From positions 1 to 7,490 of the forward strand of contig CAZFZQ010000040.1 in NCBI GenBank assembly GCA_964522845.1: a stretch of DNA of 7,490 nucleotides. Reading direction: 5' to 3'. This DNA is from CAZFZQ01 sp964522845 (GTDB taxonomy: Bacteria > Patescibacteriota > Patescibacteriia > GCA-002772895). Below, one piece after another: positions 7,402 through 7,490 of the stretch. The stretch's first letter is position 1, and each line of letters starts with the position of its first letter. Below the pieces are notes generated by a model, which worked only from the letters and a program-made list of their open reading frames with translations, searched no databases and had not been told where the DNA came from. Made by a program: the position numbers and the translations under genes.

Positions 7402-7430
7402 AGATTATCAAAAGTTGCCCTCATTGTCAA
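7402..7430 (-). promoter_or_regulatory. Predicted sigma70-type promoter of the small membrane-protein gene
   Basis: On the - strand a perfect -35 box TTGACA (7425-7430) is followed by either TAATCT (7402-7407, spacing 17) or GATAAT (7404-7409, spacing 15, five of six consensus bases) as the -10 box. Transcription would start around 7395-7398, at or just before the Shine-Dalgarno sequence, giving a leader of only about 12-15 bases. The DNA upstream of the -35 box (7439-7456) is AT-rich and could act as an UP-like element. Boxes are seen directly; activity is inferred. Confidence 0.72.
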
Positions 7431-7490
7431 GACGGTCGAATTTAGTCATCTAATTTGTTACCATAGCTTAATCGGTTGAGTCATATAAAA

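Noticed and set aside
7439..7456. Possible operator: imperfect palindrome around TTAGTCATCTAA upstream of the small gene's promoter
   Set aside because: Only four contiguous base pairs match in AT-rich DNA, which is expected by chance.
7451..7490. tRNA-like start: GTTACCA followed by TAGCTTAATCGGTTGAGT, resembling an acceptor strand plus D-arm
   Set aside because: The D-stem would rely on two G-T pairs, and A21 appears to be missing. The next bases do not give a normal anticodon stem leading to U33, and the window ends before the 3' half. It cannot be supported; extending the sequence by 60 bases and running tRNAscan-SE would decide it.
7455..7490. A + strand promoter with TTGTTA and TATAAA at the right edge
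   Set aside because: Spacing between the boxes is 23 bases, well outside the usual 16-18, and no downstream gene is visible.

Overview
The window is almost filled by the two large catalytic subunits of bacterial RNA polymerase, rpoB (running off the left edge) and rpoC, both on the + strand and 28 bp apart. After them come a compact pair of hairpin terminators and a small convergent gene on the - strand for an unrecognised two-helix membrane protein. Base composition is mixed, with AT-rich spacers. The beta and beta' sequences lack the large lineage-specific insertions of Proteobacteria (no SI1/SI2-type blocks in beta, no SI3 in the trigger loop). The wording of several blocks (e.g. NWFLK, DYYIDEP and WSYGEVTKPETINYRT in the N-terminal parts) resembles Patescibacteria/Candidate Phyla Radiation polymerases as I remember them, most likely a Parcubacteria-type genome. 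That placement is inference from memory, not from a search.

Layout: 1-3144 rpoB, missing roughly the first 25-35 codons at the window edge; 3145-3172 AT-rich spacer with no recognisable Shine-Dalgarno sequence; 3173-7078 rpoC, complete, with both zinc sites, the NADFDGD catalytic loop, bridge helix and trigger loop intact; 7090-7119 a perfect 30-nt palindrome acting as the rpoBC terminator; 7131-7150 a second hairpin serving the opposite strand; 7153-7383 (-) the small membrane protein gene, with its own consensus-like Shine-Dalgarno sequence (7388-7396) and sigma70-type promoter (7402-7430); 7431-7490 no supported gene.

Beta and beta' together form the polymerase active centre, and their adjacency implies cotranscription and balanced synthesis. 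The transcription unit appears to end at rpoC rather than continuing into ribosomal protein genes. I see no mobile element, CRISPR array, intein or frameshift. The least ordinary points are the small convergent membrane-protein gene with its very compact expression signals, the sharing of its 3' coding end with a possible U-tract for the opposite operon, a roughly 77-residue helical insertion in beta', and substitutions at usually invariant positions of beta near the rifampicin pocket and active centre.
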